Source: Chromohalobacter beijerinckii (lineage in GTDB: Bacteria; Pseudomonadota; Gammaproteobacteria; Pseudomonadales; Halomonadaceae). From it: a DNA stretch of 64,000 bases. Numbering within the stretch: the first letter of the stretch is position 1; each line of letters begins with the position of its first letter. The DNA is taken from contig NZ_JAKGAK010000001.1 of assembly GCF_023061185.1 (NCBI RefSeq), positions 62,001 to 126,000 on the forward strand, written 5' to 3'. A program made the translations under genes and the position numbers. Shown here in pieces: positions 36,425 through 47,664 of the stretch. Below the pieces are notes generated by a model. The model searched no databases. It was not told the DNA's origin and worked only from the letters and a program-made list of their open reading frames with translations.

Positions 36425-36441
36425 CATGAAAGAAATTCATG
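36425..36441. promoter_or_regulatory. MetR-type operator upstream of the MetE-family gene
   Basis: CATGAAAGAAATTCATG is a perfect dyad with 6-base arms, and its core TGAAAGAAATTCA fits the MetR consensus TGAANNWNNTTCA exactly. It lies 88 bases before the start codon. Confidence 0.6.
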
Positions 36442-36456
36442 ATGCCATGCATGATA

Positions 36457-36486
36457 ACGTCCGGCGCTTTATCGGTCGCCGGACGT
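36457..36486. other. Stem-loop between the small orphan gene and the MetE-family gene
   Basis: Perfect 10-bp GC-rich arms (36457-36466 and 36477-36486) surround a 10-base loop. It may end transcription of the small upstream gene, but no T-run follows. Confidence 0.45.
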
Positions 36487-36526
36487 CATGGCAACAACAC
36501 TATCATCGACCCTTAGGCCAAGCGCA

Positions 36527-36766
36527 TCAATGTACCGTTTCCGGGACCTCTTGCGACTCTTCCTCATTGCCTTCCCACAGGCGCGTGCGCGTGATCGCAT
36601 GATCGATCATCTGACGCGCCACCTCGAAGCGGCTCTGACGCAATAAATCCAGGGCTTCTTCCGAGAAGCGAATACTTACCAATGGCTCACCCTCGGCTTC
36701 GGAAGGCCGAAGCACGACTTCACCATCGGCAAGCTCGACGATTTCCAGAATCGCGGTATCGGACAC
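36527..36766 (-). CDS. Small conserved-looking protein of unknown function
   Basis: I do not recognise a characterised family. The 79-residue product begins MSDTAILEIVELADGEVVLR and continues with EPLVSIRFSEEALDLLRQ, a short beta-rich then helical pattern, acidic at the end; I recall similar small proteins near topA in Pseudomonas. I chose the GTG at 36766, which has GGGAG 9 bases upstream. A longer reading from an ATG at 36832 would have to pass through a strong terminator hairpin at 36795-36824 and is unlikely. Confidence 0.65.
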   Translation of the reverse strand: MSDTAILEIVELADGEVVLRPSEAEGEPLVSIRFSEEALDLLRQSRFEVARQMIDHAITRTRLWEGNEEESQEVPETVH

Positions 36767-36794
36767 GCTATATTCTCCCGTTTGTTCCAATAAA

Positions 36795-36824
36795 AAACGA
36801 CCAAGGCGAACGCCATGGTCGTTT
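36795..36824. terminator. Bidirectional terminator after the topA operon
   Basis: A 9-bp outer stem (36795-36803 with 36816-36824) and a 3-bp inner stem are flanked by a run of six A on the left and TTTCTTTTC on the right. Confidence 0.8.
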
Positions 36825-36864
36825 CTTTTCATTACCTACAGGATACCACCGCATGCATGCGGCG

Positions 36865-37326
36865 TCACCACTCCTCACTGGTCTCACGCAGCTCGTCAAG
36901 CTGAGCTTTGAATCCCGCGATACATGCATCGAGCTCGTCGGACAAGGCCATGCCCGAGGCGCTGGCAATCATGCTCGAGCCGCCGGCACGGCGGCGCGAT
37001 GCGCCTTCGATGTCATGCAGAGACTCGAGGTGCGCCAGTATGCGCTCCAGCCAGCTGCCCTCTCGTCGCGCCAGCTCTCGCAACTGCACGACACCCGCTA
37101 AGGACGGGCCTTGATCGGCCAGCAGCTCGCGCCAATCGTGCCGCGAGAGTTGCGCGTGCTCGGTCAACTCACGCAGCGCCGCGTTGAGCGCCAGCTCCAG
37201 CGTGGCCAGAGCGCCTTCTTCATGCGCCATACGCCGAGCATCGGTATGCTCGTCGTCGGCCCAGGCGGTATCCAATAACAACTGAGCATGGTAGAGCAGC
37301 TGATTGGTACGACCTCTCGGCGTCAT
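36865..37326 (-). CDS. DUF6586-type protein
   Basis: A 153-residue protein, mostly helical, beginning [19 protein letters not shown]. Proteins of this kind lie directly behind topA in Pseudomonas relatives (DUF6586). No catalytic motif, signal peptide or membrane segment is seen. Its ATG overlaps the topA stop by ATGA, so it is translationally coupled to topoisomerase I; a functional link is only inferred. Confidence 0.75.
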   Translation of the reverse strand: MTPRGRTNQLLYHAQLLLDTAWADDEHTDARRMAHEEGALATLELALNAALRELTEHAQLSRHDWRELLADQGPSLAGVVQLRELARREGSWLERILAHLESLHDIEGASRRRAGGSSMIASASGMALSDELDACIAGFKAQLDELRETSEEW

Positions 37327-39956
37327 TTGCGCTTATCCTCGATCCGCCATTTTCCGTCTTCGTACTCGGCACGCCAGCCACTGGCCTTGCCGTCACGCTC
37401 GCTCATCACGTACTGGCTCTTGGTCTTGCGCGAGAAACGAATCTGCGCGTCGCGCCCCTCAGGATCTTCCCCCGGTGCATCGAGCAGGAAATGGTACTTT
37501 TCGGGTAGCTCGTCGCGGTGCGCCTTGAGCTCCTTGACCAAAGGGGGACGCGTTTCACGGTTCTTGGGAAATTGACTCGCCGCCAGAAACAGGCCGCTGG
37601 CGCCATCGCGCAAGACGTAATGATCTTCTACCTTCTGGCAGGCCAACTCGGGCATGGGGATCGGATCCATCTTGGGTGGCGCAACTTCGCCGCTCTTGAG
37701 CAGTTTGCGGGTATTCTTGCAATTCTCGTTGGTACAGCCGAAGTACTTACCGAAACGCCCGGACTTGAGCTGCATCTCGCTGCCGCATTTGTCGCACTCG
37801 ATGACTGGACCGTCGTACCCCTTGATACGAAACTTGCCCTGCTCGATTTCATGCCCGCTGCAATCGGGACTATTGCCGCAGATATGCAGCTTGCGCGTCT
37901 CGTCGATCAGGTAGCTATCCATCGCCGTGCCACATTCCGGGCAGCGGTGCTTGGCTCGCAAGGCTTCGGTTTCGGCCTCCTCATCGGCATCCGACGCTAC
38001 GGCTTCGTCACCCGCGATAAGATCGATGGTCGTCTTGCAACGCTCCTTGGGCGGCAGATTGTATCCCGAGCACCCCAGGAAGACACCGGTCGATGCCGTG
38101 CGAATCTGCATCTTGCGGCCACAAGTAGGACAGTCGATGTCCGTCGGCACTGGCTGATTCGGTCGCATACCCTCTTCGGCCTCGGCATGCTCGAGCTTGG
38201 TCTTGAACTCGGCGTAGAAGGCATCCAGAAGCTCACGCCATTCCCGGTTGCCGGTGGCGATCTCGTCGAGATGATCTTCCATACGTGCGGTGAAGCCGTA
38301 ATCCATCAGGTCGCTGAACGATTCGGCTAAACGGTCGGTGACGATATCACCCAACTTCTCGGCATAGAAACGACGGCTCTCAAGCTTGACGTAACCGCGA
38401 TCCTGAATCGTGGAGATGATCGAAGCATAGGTGGAAGGCCGCCCGATCCCCCGCTTTTCGAGCTCCTTGACCAGGCTCGCCTCGGTATAACGCGCCGTCG
38501 GCTTGGTAAAATGCTGCTGAGGATCGAGGGCCTGCAGGCTCATCGATTGCCCTTTCTCGAGATCCGGAAGTGCCTGATCCTCTTCCTTCTTGCCTGCCGG
38601 CTTCATCACCCGCGTGTAACCGTCGAATTTGAGCACTCGACCACGCGCTTTGAGCTCGAACTCCTCGGCCTCGACGGTAAGCGTCGTCGCCAAGTATTCC
38701 GCCGGCACCATCTGGCAGGCCACGAACTGGCGCCAGATAAGCTCATAGAGGCGCTGGGCGTCGCGCTCCACCGCAAGCTCGTCGCCGTTTTGCGCCACCT
38801 CGGTGGGGCGAATCGCCTCGTGCGCTTCCTGCGCCCCCTCCTTGCTGGCATAACGGTTGGGCGATTCGGGCAGGTACGCTTGGCCGAAACGCTCGTCGAT
38901 ATAAGCCCGGGCACTCTCCACCGCGTCTTGCGACAGGTTGGTCGAGTCGGTACGCATATAGGTGATGTAACCTGCCTCATAGAGACGCTGCGCCAGGGTC
39001 ATGGTCTTCTTCACCGAGAACCCGAGGCGCCCGCTGGCGGCTTGCTGCAGGGTCGAGGTAATGAACGGGGCGTTGGGCTTGGAGCGTGTCGGCTTGGTTT
39101 CGCGATCGGTGATCACCAGCGCCGCCTCGCGCAACGGCGCGATTCGCTCTAGCGTTTCTTGTTCGGAGGTGGGGCGAAACGCCTGGCCTTTATGACGTGC
39201 CACCTCGAAGCGAACTGGCGCCGCATCGCCCTTCTCAGGCACGAGATCGGCGTGAACATCCCAGAACTCCTCGGGTACGAAAGCGCGAATCTCACGCTCA
39301 CGCTCGACGATCAAACGCACCGCCACGGATTGCACCCGGCCCGCCGACAGCCCCCGGGCGATCTTGCTCCACAGCAATGGCGACAGCATGAAACCTACGA
39401 CACGATCCAGAAAGCGCCGTGCCTGTTGTGCCTCGACGCGTGACAGATCCAGTTCGCCGGGGGTCTTGAACGCCTCCTGAATGGCATTCTTGGTGATCTC
39501 ATTGAAGACCACGCGACGATAGCGTGACGCATCGCCACCAATGGTTTCCTGCAGGTGCCAGGCGATAGCCTCTCCCTCGCGGTCCAAGTCGGTCGCGAGA
39601 TAGACGGCATCGGCCTTCTCGGCGTGCTTTTTGAGCTCGGCGACGACCTTTTCCTTCCCCGGAAGGATCTCGTAGTTGGCGTCCCAGCCATGCTCGGGAT
39701 CGATCCCCATGCGGCGCACCAACTGAGTCCACTGCTTATGCTTTTTATAGGTGGCCTTTTCATCAGGCGACATCTTGCGTGTCGCCGCTGCTTGGCGGGC
39801 TCGCTCCTTGGGATCGGTGGCGTTCTTGCCGCTGCCACTTGTCGGCAAGTCACGGATGTGCCCGACACTCGACTTCACCACGAAATCGTTGCCGAGATAC
39901 TTGTTGATCGTCTTGGCCTTGGCCGGTGACTCCACGATGACCAGTGACTTGCCCAT
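37323..39956 (-). CDS. topA: DNA topoisomerase I (type IA)
   Basis: An 877-residue enzyme that relaxes negative supercoils. The TOPRIM domain starts at [19 protein letters not shown] and contains [15 protein letters not shown]. The active-site tyrosine is in [14 protein letters not shown]. The C-terminus holds three Cys4 zinc ribbons: CPTCGRKM...[14 protein letters not shown]...CGNSPDC, and [21 protein letters not shown]...C, followed by a basic end. Length is close to the 865 residues of E. coli TopA. GGAG lies upstream of the ATG. Confidence 0.97.
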   Translation of the reverse strand: MGKSLVIVESPAKAKTINKYLGNDFVVKSSVGHIRDLPTSGSGKNATDPKERARQAAATRKMSPDEKATYKKHKQWTQLVRRMGIDPEHGWDANYEILPGKEKVVAELKKHAEKADAVYLATDLDREGEAIAWHLQETIGGDASRYRRVVFNEITKNAIQEAFKTPGELDLSRVEAQQARRFLDRVVGFMLSPLLWSKIARGLSAGRVQSVAVRLIVEREREIRAFVPEEFWDVHADLVPEKGDAAPVRFEVARHKGQAFRPTSEQETLERIAPLREAALVITDRETKPTRSKPNAPFITSTLQQAASGRLGFSVKKTMTLAQRLYEAGYITYMRTDSTNLSQDAVESARAYIDERFGQAYLPESPNRYASKEGAQEAHEAIRPTEVAQNGDELAVERDAQRLYELIWRQFVACQMVPAEYLATTLTVEAEEFELKARGRVLKFDGYTRVMKPAGKKEEDQALPDLEKGQSMSLQALDPQQHFTKPTARYTEASLVKELEKRGIGRPSTYASIISTIQDRGYVKLESRRFYAEKLGDIVTDRLAESFSDLMDYGFTARMEDHLDEIATGNREWRELLDAFYAEFKTKLEHAEAEEGMRPNQPVPTDIDCPTCGRKMQIRTASTGVFLGCSGYNLPPKERCKTTIDLIAGDEAVASDADEEAETEALRAKHRCPECGTAMDSYLIDETRKLHICGNSPDCSGHEIEQGKFRIKGYDGPVIECDKCGSEMQLKSGRFGKYFGCTNENCKNTRKLLKSGEVAPPKMDPIPMPELACQKVEDHYVLRDGASGLFLAASQFPKNRETRPPLVKELKAHRDELPEKYHFLLDAPGEDPEGRDAQIRFSRKTKSQYVMSERDGKASGWRAEYEDGKWRIEDKRK

Positions 39957-40391
39957 AACGCTCCGCTCGAATGGCCAACGCGCCCTGTCAGGGCGTCGGC
40001 AGTGATGTCGTGGCCGGGGGACTCTCCCGGCGAAAAATGCGCCTACCCTACCTTAGCGCCTCGTTGCGCGCCAGCCCGTCGCAACACGGGCCTTCAAGCC
40101 AGGTCCATGACGATCTTTACGCCACTGGCTTGAAAAACACTAGACGCGACGCCTTGCCACCGGCAAGCAAAACCAGCATCCAAATCGACATGCTTTCCCT
40201 AGCGGTGCGACTGGCAAGCACCTCCAGAGTCATCCAACCTTGAGACATGTCCATCATGCAAAAAGTGATAATCTAATGTTCACGACCTGGGGGTCATCGC
40301 ACCTGTCGAGACGATGAGGCACAATGTAGTAAAATAACGACATGGCTCGCACGGAGCCGTTACTACCTTTCATGAGGCCAAGGAGAATTCC
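39957..40391. other. Divergent topA-pyk intergenic region
   Basis: This 435-base region has no gene. It contains the two divergent promoters, a 6-bp hairpin at 39981-39995 in the topA leader, and the pyk promoter with a HexR-like site. The topA promoter boxes are not clear to me. Confidence 0.6.
40306..40339 (+). promoter_or_regulatory. pyk promoter with overlapping HexR-like site
   Basis: TCGAGA (40306-40311), 18 bases and TAAAAT (40330-40335) form a moderate promoter. TGTAGTAAAATAACG at 40325-40339 matches 12 of 15 positions of the HexR consensus TGTAATWWWATTACA and covers the -10 box. Confidence 0.45.
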
Positions 40392-41861
40392 ATGCAGAAT
40401 GCGTTTCACGGTCCGATTCGCCGCACCAAGATCGTCGCGACCCTGGGCCCGGCCAGCGACCGCGACGGGGTCCTCGAAGACATGATCTCCGCGGGCGTCG
40501 ACGTGGTACGACTCAACTTCTCCCACGGCTCCGCGGACGATCATCGGCGGCGGCTAAAGGCGGTACGCGATGCTGCCGCACGCGTCGGACGCACTGTCGC
40601 CGCGCTGGGCGACTTACAAGGCCCCAAGATCCGCATCGCACGCTTCAAGGACGAAGCGGTCACGCTCGAGAAAGGCCAGACCTTCGTCATCGACGTTTCC
40701 CTTGATCGTGATGCCGGCGATGCCCAGCGGGTAGGCTGCGATTATCAGGACCTGGCCGACGATGTTGCCCCGGGCGATGTCCTGCTGCTTGACGATGGTC
40801 GACTGGAACTGCAGGTCGAGCGCGTTGACGCCCCGGCTATTCACACCACGGTCAAGGTGGGTGGCAAGCTCTCCAATAACAAGGGCATCAACAAGCAAGG
40901 CGGCGGCCTGTCTGCGGCCGCACTGACCGACAAGGATCGCGAGGATCTCAAGACCGCTATTGATATCGGTGTCGACTACCTGGCTGTGTCCTTCCCACGC
41001 CATGGCGACGACATGCGCCTGGCCCGCGACCTGCTCGGCGAAGCGGGTAGCGAGATCGGCCTGGTCGCCAAGGTCGAGCGCGCCGAGGCAGTCGCCGACA
41101 ACGACACTCTAGATGACATCATCCGCGCCAGCGAAGCGGTCATGGTCGCGCGTGGCGACCTTGGCGTGGAAATCGGCGACGCCCAACTGATCGGCGTGCA
41201 AAAGCGCATCATCCAGCATGCACGTAGTCTTAATAAAGTGGTGATCACCGCAACGCAGATGATGGAGTCGATGATCGACTCGCCGCTACCGACCCGCGCC
41301 GAGGTCTTCGACGTCGCCAATGCAGTGCTCGATGGCACCGACGCCGTCATGCTCTCCGCCGAGACCGCCGCCGGCGATTATCCCGTGGAGACCATCAAGG
41401 CCATGGAGCGCCTCTGTCTGGGCGCCGAACGTGAGCGTGCCGCACAGCAATCGCAGCATCGTATTCATGAAGGCTTTACCCGGGTCGATGAAACCGTGGC
41501 GCTGTCGGCCATGTACGCCGCCAACCATCTCGACGGGGTCTCCGCCATCGTCTGCATGACCGCCACCGGTTATACGCCATTGATCGCCTCGCGCATTCGT
41601 TCCGGCCTGCCGATCGTGGCCTTGGCGCATACCGAAATCGCGCAGCGCCGCATGGCATTGTATCGCGGGGTCGTCTCGCTGCCCTTCGACACACAAAGCC
41701 TCAAACCCACTGAGTTCAATAACCACGCCGTCGATAACCTCGTCTCGCTAGGCATCGTCAAACAGGGCGATCACGTTATCCTGACACGCGGCGATCATAT
41801 GAATGCGCATGGCGGCACCAACACCATGAAGATCATTCAAGTTGGCGACGATATTGATTGA
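40392..41861 (+). CDS. pyk: Pyruvate kinase
   Basis: A 489-residue glycolytic enzyme that converts phosphoenolpyruvate and ADP to pyruvate and ATP. The start [13 protein letters not shown], the [12 protein letters not shown] active-site stretch and the [26 protein letters not shown]-type region (split here into [15 protein letters not shown] and [16 protein letters not shown]) are typical. The catalytic lysine region [11 protein letters not shown] is present. Length and the C-terminal allosteric domain suggest the PykA (type II, AMP-activated) group, but regulation by effectors cannot be read. AAGGAG lies 8 bases before the ATG. Confidence 0.96.
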   Translation: MQNAFHGPIRRTKIVATLGPASDRDGVLEDMISAGVDVVRLNFSHGSADDHRRRLKAVRDAAARVGRTVAALGDLQGPKIRIARFKDEAVTLEKGQTFVIDVSLDRDAGDAQRVGCDYQDLADDVAPGDVLLLDDGRLELQVERVDAPAIHTTVKVGGKLSNNKGINKQGGGLSAAALTDKDREDLKTAIDIGVDYLAVSFPRHGDDMRLARDLLGEAGSEIGLVAKVERAEAVADNDTLDDIIRASEAVMVARGDLGVEIGDAQLIGVQKRIIQHARSLNKVVITATQMMESMIDSPLPTRAEVFDVANAVLDGTDAVMLSAETAAGDYPVETIKAMERLCLGAERERAAQQSQHRIHEGFTRVDETVALSAMYAANHLDGVSAIVCMTATGYTPLIASRIRSGLPIVALAHTEIAQRRMALYRGVVSLPFDTQSLKPTEFNNHAVDNLVSLGIVKQGDHVILTRGDHMNAHGGTNTMKIIQVGDDID

Positions 41862-41877
41862 TCAGCACCTTTTGCCG

Positions 41878-41944
41878 GCAAGCTGCCCATAGCTTGCTAC
41901 TTTGAAGCACCGCGACGCATGCCTAGTCTTGGCGGCATGCGTCG
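41878..41944 (+). terminator. Two stem-loops downstream of pyk
   Basis: A 7-bp stem (41878-41884 with 41891-41897) is followed by an 11-bp perfect stem (41913-41923 with 41934-41944) ending in GATTTC. The second is the likelier terminator. Confidence 0.55.
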
Positions 41945-42021
41945 ATTTCACATGCCAGATACGCGTTTTCGGGTTACGCTCAATATTGCAGTGCAGCAAT
42001 TCGTGACCAGGAGCGCCCTTC

Positions 42022-44232
42022 ATGTTTTCCATGCACGCCGCTTGGCTGGAAGCCGCCAGCCCCATTCTCGATCCCTTCGGCCTGATTCGCGCCACCCAGG
42101 ACTACTGGCAGGATACCTTCGAACGCAGCGTGCTCTACTGGGACGTCATGCGTCAGCGTGGCAACCAGTATCTTGAGCACATGGCGCAGACTAAACCCAA
42201 CGTGCTAGGGTTCGAGGCCGAAGTGCTCATGGATGGCCGCGACCTGCCGCGCCCGGTCAACTACGAATTGATGCGCATCCTGCCCCCGCCCGGTATAACG
42301 ATCGACCCGCTCCAGCGCCCTTTCGTCATCGTCGATCCGCGAGCCGGCCATGGGCCCGGCATTGGTGGCTTCAAGCCCGATAGCGAGATCGGCGTCGCCA
42401 TGCGCGCCGGTCATCCATGTTACTTCATCGGCTTTCTGCCGTTTCCGGTGCCGGGACAGCACGTCGAAGATGTCGTCGATGCTGAAATTGCCTTTATACG
42501 CGAGGTCGGCGCTCGTCATGGCGAGGCCAATGAAAAACCCGTGGTGATCGGCAACTGCCAGGCAGGCTGGCAGTTGATGATGGCTGCCGCCCTTGAACCG
42601 GAGGCCTTCGGACCGATTCTCGTCGCTGGCGCACCGCTGTCCTATTGGGCCGGCGAGCGTGGCCGCTACCCCATGCGCTATAGCGGGGGCCTGCTCGGCG
42701 GTAGCTGGTTGACCGCTTTTGCCGGTGACCTGGGTGCAGGGCTCTTCGACGGGGCCTGGTTGGTGCAGAACTTCGAACGCCTCAACCCCGCCAATACGCT
42801 GTGGAGCAAGCAATATCGGCTTTACGCCGACGTCGATCACGAAAGCGAGCGTTATCTCCAATTCGAGCGCTGGTGGGGTGGGCACATCGTGCTCAATGCC
42901 GAGGAAATACAGTACATCGTCGACAACCTCTTCATCGGCAATCGTTTGAGCACTGCCCAACTGATCACCCGCGACGGACGGCGCATCGACCTACGCAACG
43001 TCCGCTCGCCTATCGTGGTGTTCTGCTCGCAAGGCGACAACATCACGCCACCGCCCCAAGCGCTCGGCTGGGTGTCCGATCTCTACGATGGCGTGGACGA
43101 CATCATCGCCAACGAGCAGACCATCGTGTATTGCGTACACGACTCGACCGGGCATCTGGGAATTTTCGTCTCGGGCAGCATCTCGCGCCGCGAACATGCC
43201 GAATTTACCGCCAACATGGACTATATCGACGTCCTGCCCCCCGGCTTGTACGAAACCGCCATCACGCCACGCGATGCGACCGGGGATGCCACCGATGGTG
43301 ACTATCTGCTCGAATTTCGCCCGCGTGGCGTCGACGACCTGCAACCGCTAGTGCAACGACGCGATGACGACGAGCGCCGCTTCGCCACCGTAGCGCGTCT
43401 GTCTGAAAGCGGACTAGCGCTGTATCAACAATACACGCAGCCGTGGATACAAGCCGTCATGACCCCCGAAGCAGGGCGCTGGCTACGCCGACTGCACCCC
43501 ATTCGGCTGGGCTACAAGCTACTCTCCGACCGCAATCCATTGATGTCTACCGTGCCGGTGCTGGCCGAGCGTATTCGTCACCAGCGCCAACCGCTTTCGC
43601 CGGACAATCCTCTGACGCAATGGGAGCGCAGCATAGCCACCCGTATCGAAGAAAACCTCGAGGCCTATGGCGAATGGCGTGACCGCATCAGTGAAGCGCT
43701 TTTCATGAACATTTATGGCCAACCCTGGCTACAAGCGCTTGCCGGCATCGGCCCGGACATGGCGCGCATGCGCCCCCATCCCGGACGCGCACCGGAGCAT
43801 CAACACTTCCTGCGGACGCGACGTGCCGCCTTGCGGGAACGCATCGCCAGTGGTGGCGCACGCGAGGCGGTGGTGCGAGCCTTGATCTACATACTGGGTG
43901 GGGCGCCGACGACCGATGAGCGCAATTTCCAGCGCCTCAAGGCCACGCGCGAGGAACTCGGCAAGAGCCTGGACCTTCAGCAGTTCAAGATGCTGGTCCG
44001 CGAGCAGTTCTTCATTCTCAAGCTCGACGTGCGCGAGGCGCTCGAGGCGCTTCCCACGCTCATCGCACGTAGCGACGCCACGCAGGTCGATGACTACTTG
44101 ACCCACATCACCCACATCCTCGACGCCAGCGGGCCACAAAGCGAGCATGTGCAGAAGCGCCTGGAGCGCGTTCGCACCCTGTTCGAGAAAGCCAGGCCTG
44201 CAGCGCCGAATCACGAGGCGCCGCAGGCATGA
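42022..44232 (+). CDS. DUF3141 protein related to polyhydroxyalkanoate synthases
   Basis: A 736-residue cytoplasmic alpha/beta-hydrolase-fold protein of the DUF3141 family. The nucleophile elbow reads GNCQAGW with C179, the G-x-C-x-G form found in PHA synthases rather than the usual serine. The other two triad positions fit D339 (FCSQGDNITPP) and H378 (STGHLGIFVSG). The first 350 residues thus look like a PhaC core, and the remaining 350 are helical and without known motifs. No phasin, phaA or phaB is nearby, so a role in PHA metabolism is inferred from fold only. GGAG precedes the ATG. Confidence 0.85.
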   Translation: MFSMHAAWLEAASPILDPFGLIRATQDYWQDTFERSVLYWDVMRQRGNQYLEHMAQTKPNVLGFEAEVLMDGRDLPRPVNYELMRILPPPGITIDPLQRPFVIVDPRAGHGPGIGGFKPDSEIGVAMRAGHPCYFIGFLPFPVPGQHVEDVVDAEIAFIREVGARHGEANEKPVVIGNCQAGWQLMMAAALEPEAFGPILVAGAPLSYWAGERGRYPMRYSGGLLGGSWLTAFAGDLGAGLFDGAWLVQNFERLNPANTLWSKQYRLYADVDHESERYLQFERWWGGHIVLNAEEIQYIVDNLFIGNRLSTAQLITRDGRRIDLRNVRSPIVVFCSQGDNITPPPQALGWVSDLYDGVDDIIANEQTIVYCVHDSTGHLGIFVSGSISRREHAEFTANMDYIDVLPPGLYETAITPRDATGDATDGDYLLEFRPRGVDDLQPLVQRRDDDERRFATVARLSESGLALYQQYTQPWIQAVMTPEAGRWLRRLHPIRLGYKLLSDRNPLMSTVPVLAERIRHQRQPLSPDNPLTQWERSIATRIEENLEAYGEWRDRISEALFMNIYGQPWLQALAGIGPDMARMRPHPGRAPEHQHFLRTRRAALRERIASGGAREAVVRALIYILGGAPTTDERNFQRLKATREELGKSLDLQQFKMLVREQFFILKLDVREALEALPTLIARSDATQVDDYLTHITHILDASGPQSEHVQKRLERVRTLFEKARPAAPNHEAPQA

Positions 44233-44244
44233 GCAACGTTCCCG

Positions 44245-46059
44245 TTAGGTGATCTCGATCAATACCTCGCCCGGCGTCACGCGGTCGCCCTTGGCGACGT
44301 GGACGGCTTCGACGGTGCCCGAGACCCGCGCCTGGACCTCGGTTTCCATCTTCATCGCCTCGGTGATCAAGACCGCCTGACCCTCTTCGACGCGGTCGCC
44401 CTTGGCGACCAGCACATCGACGATATTGCCAGGCATGGAGGTCGTGACATGCCCAGGCTGCGAGGCGCGCGCACGGCCCGAGGTCTCGCCGCCGACGAAG
44501 GCATCCTTGGCTTCGAACACGACCTCTTCCGGCATGCCATCGAGCGTCAGATAAACCTGGCGCTTGCCGCCACTATTACCGCCCACGCCGGTGATTTGCA
44601 CTTCGTAGGATTCGCCGTGCACGTCGATGACGAACTCGGTGGGCACGCCTTCGGTCACCGGTCGGTTGGCGTCTCCCGCATCGGGAGCGGGAATCGGCTC
44701 CGAGACCAACGATCCATCGCGTCGTCCCTGCAGGTAATCGCGCCCCAGCTCGGAGAACATCGCATAGGTCAGAACGTCTTCCTCACCCTCGGCCAATTCG
44801 CCGATGTCCTTCGTCAAACGCGCCATCTCGGGATTCAGCCGATCGGCGGGGCGCCCTTCTTCCACCGGGGAATTACCGATGGCCTGACGACGAACGTCGT
44901 CATCCACCGGTGCTGGCGGATGACCATAGCCGCCCTGAAGATAACGTTTCACCTCGTTGGTGATGGTCTTGTAGCGCTCACCGGTAAGCACATTCATCAC
45001 CGCCTGGGTACCGACGATCTGCGAGGTCGGTGTCACCAGGGGCGGATAACCGAGATCGGCGCGCACGCGAGGTATCTCGTTGAACACGTCGCGGATCTTG
45101 GACAGCGCGTTCTGTTCTTTGAGCTGATTGGCGAGGTTGGACATCATGCCGCCCGGGACCTGGTTGATCTGTACCGAGACATCCTCGCGGGTGAACTCAC
45201 TTTCAAAGGCCGCGTATTTCTGGCGCACGCCGCGGAAATAGTCGCCGATCTCCTTGAGCGCTTCGAGATCCAGGCCACTGTCGTAGTCCGTACCTTGAAA
45301 GGCAGCCACCATGGCTTCCGTCGACGGATGGCTGGTACCGCCGGCAAACGCCGATATGCAGGTATCGATATGCCGGCATCCCGCTTCCACGGCCTTGAGA
45401 TGGCACATCGGCGCCAGCCCGGACGTCGCGTGGGCATGCAAGTGGACCGGCACGTCCACGGCCTCGACCAATGCCGCCACCAGCTCGCCCGTGGCATACG
45501 GCGTCAAAAGCCCCGCCATGTCTTTGATGGCGATCGAGTCAGCGCCCATGTCGACTAGCCGCTTGGCCTGATCCACATACATCGCCAGGGTATGCACCGG
45601 GCTCACCGTGTAGCAGATCGTGCCCTGAGCGTGCTTACCACTGGCCTTGACCGCGCGCATGGCGGTTTCCAGGTTGCGCAGATCGTTGAGCGCATCGAAG
45701 ACGCGGAACACATCGACGCCGTTATCCGCCGACTTGGCGACGAAGCGCTCGACGACATCGTCGGCATAATGGCGATATCCCAGTAAGTTCTGGCCACGCA
45801 GCAGCATCTGCAGCGGCGTGTTGGGCATCGCATCCTTGAAGGCGCGCAGGCGCTCCCACGGGTCTTCCTTCAAAAAGCGCACGCAGGCATCGAAGGTTGC
45901 CCCGCCCCATACCTCGAGCGAGTGATAGCCGATGGCGTCCAGCTTGGCACAGGCGGGCAGCATGTCCTCGGTGCGCAGGCGCGTGGCGATCAGCGATTGA
46001 TGGCCGTCACGCAACACGACGTCGGTGATATTGACTTGGGAAGATGATACGGCATTCAT
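44245..46059 (-). CDS. Pyruvate carboxylase subunit B / oxaloacetate decarboxylase alpha-type carboxyltransferase
   Basis: A 604-residue biotin-dependent carboxyltransferase. The N-terminal TIM barrel starts with ITDVVLRDGHQSLIATR, carries metal ligands in the HLHAHATSG region, and ends in a biotinyl domain with the biotinylated lysine in TEAMKMETEV. Members with this layout are either OadA of a Na+ pump or PycB. No oadB or oadG membrane subunit is present, and a biotin carboxylase gene lies 13 bases upstream, so pyruvate carboxylase is favoured. I chose the ATG at 46059 because AGGAG precedes it. Confidence 0.9.
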   Translation of the reverse strand: MNAVSSSQVNITDVVLRDGHQSLIATRLRTEDMLPACAKLDAIGYHSLEVWGGATFDACVRFLKEDPWERLRAFKDAMPNTPLQMLLRGQNLLGYRHYADDVVERFVAKSADNGVDVFRVFDALNDLRNLETAMRAVKASGKHAQGTICYTVSPVHTLAMYVDQAKRLVDMGADSIAIKDMAGLLTPYATGELVAALVEAVDVPVHLHAHATSGLAPMCHLKAVEAGCRHIDTCISAFAGGTSHPSTEAMVAAFQGTDYDSGLDLEALKEIGDYFRGVRQKYAAFESEFTREDVSVQINQVPGGMMSNLANQLKEQNALSKIRDVFNEIPRVRADLGYPPLVTPTSQIVGTQAVMNVLTGERYKTITNEVKRYLQGGYGHPPAPVDDDVRRQAIGNSPVEEGRPADRLNPEMARLTKDIGELAEGEEDVLTYAMFSELGRDYLQGRRDGSLVSEPIPAPDAGDANRPVTEGVPTEFVIDVHGESYEVQITGVGGNSGGKRQVYLTLDGMPEEVVFEAKDAFVGGETSGRARASQPGHVTTSMPGNIVDVLVAKGDRVEEGQAVLITEAMKMETEVQARVSGTVEAVHVAKGDRVTPGEVLIEIT

Positions 46060-46072
46060 GATGGGTATCTCC

Positions 46073-47488
<1,416 letters not shown>

Positions 47489-47625
47489 CGTCTGCCCTCC
47501 GGTTATGGACGTCGCGTTGACACAGCGTGTCATCGTGGCGCCCTCTGGGTCGCTGAGTGCTTGTCGTTATCGTACTCTCACGCTACCCACCGAAGGATCA
47601 ATAGAAAAATTGATATTTTTTTGCC

Positions 47626-47644
47626 AAGCTATAAGTAATAGCTT
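47626..47644. promoter_or_regulatory. Inverted repeat in the lysR-pycA divergent region
   Basis: AAGCTATAAGTAATAGCTT has perfect 7-base arms around a 5-base centre, 20 bases before the lysR start. A dyad in this place fits a LysR-type operator used for autorepression and divergent activation. Confidence 0.55.
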
Positions 47645-47664
47645 ATGACCACGCCGGGGGCGTC

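Noticed and set aside
35192-36442. A 416-residue plus-strand frame opposite the MetE-family gene
   Set aside because: It is the antisense of a gene with clear zinc ligands, and its translation has no recognisable domain.
44299-45558. A 419-residue frame opposite the carboxyltransferase gene
   Set aside because: Rich in His and Arg, the typical look of an antisense frame in GC-rich DNA; the opposite strand is a complete known enzyme.
44245-46059. Naming the carboxyltransferase OadA of a Na+-pumping oxaloacetate decarboxylase
   Set aside because: No membrane subunits OadB or OadG are present, and a biotin carboxylase gene precedes it directly, so pyruvate carboxylase subunit B is the better call.
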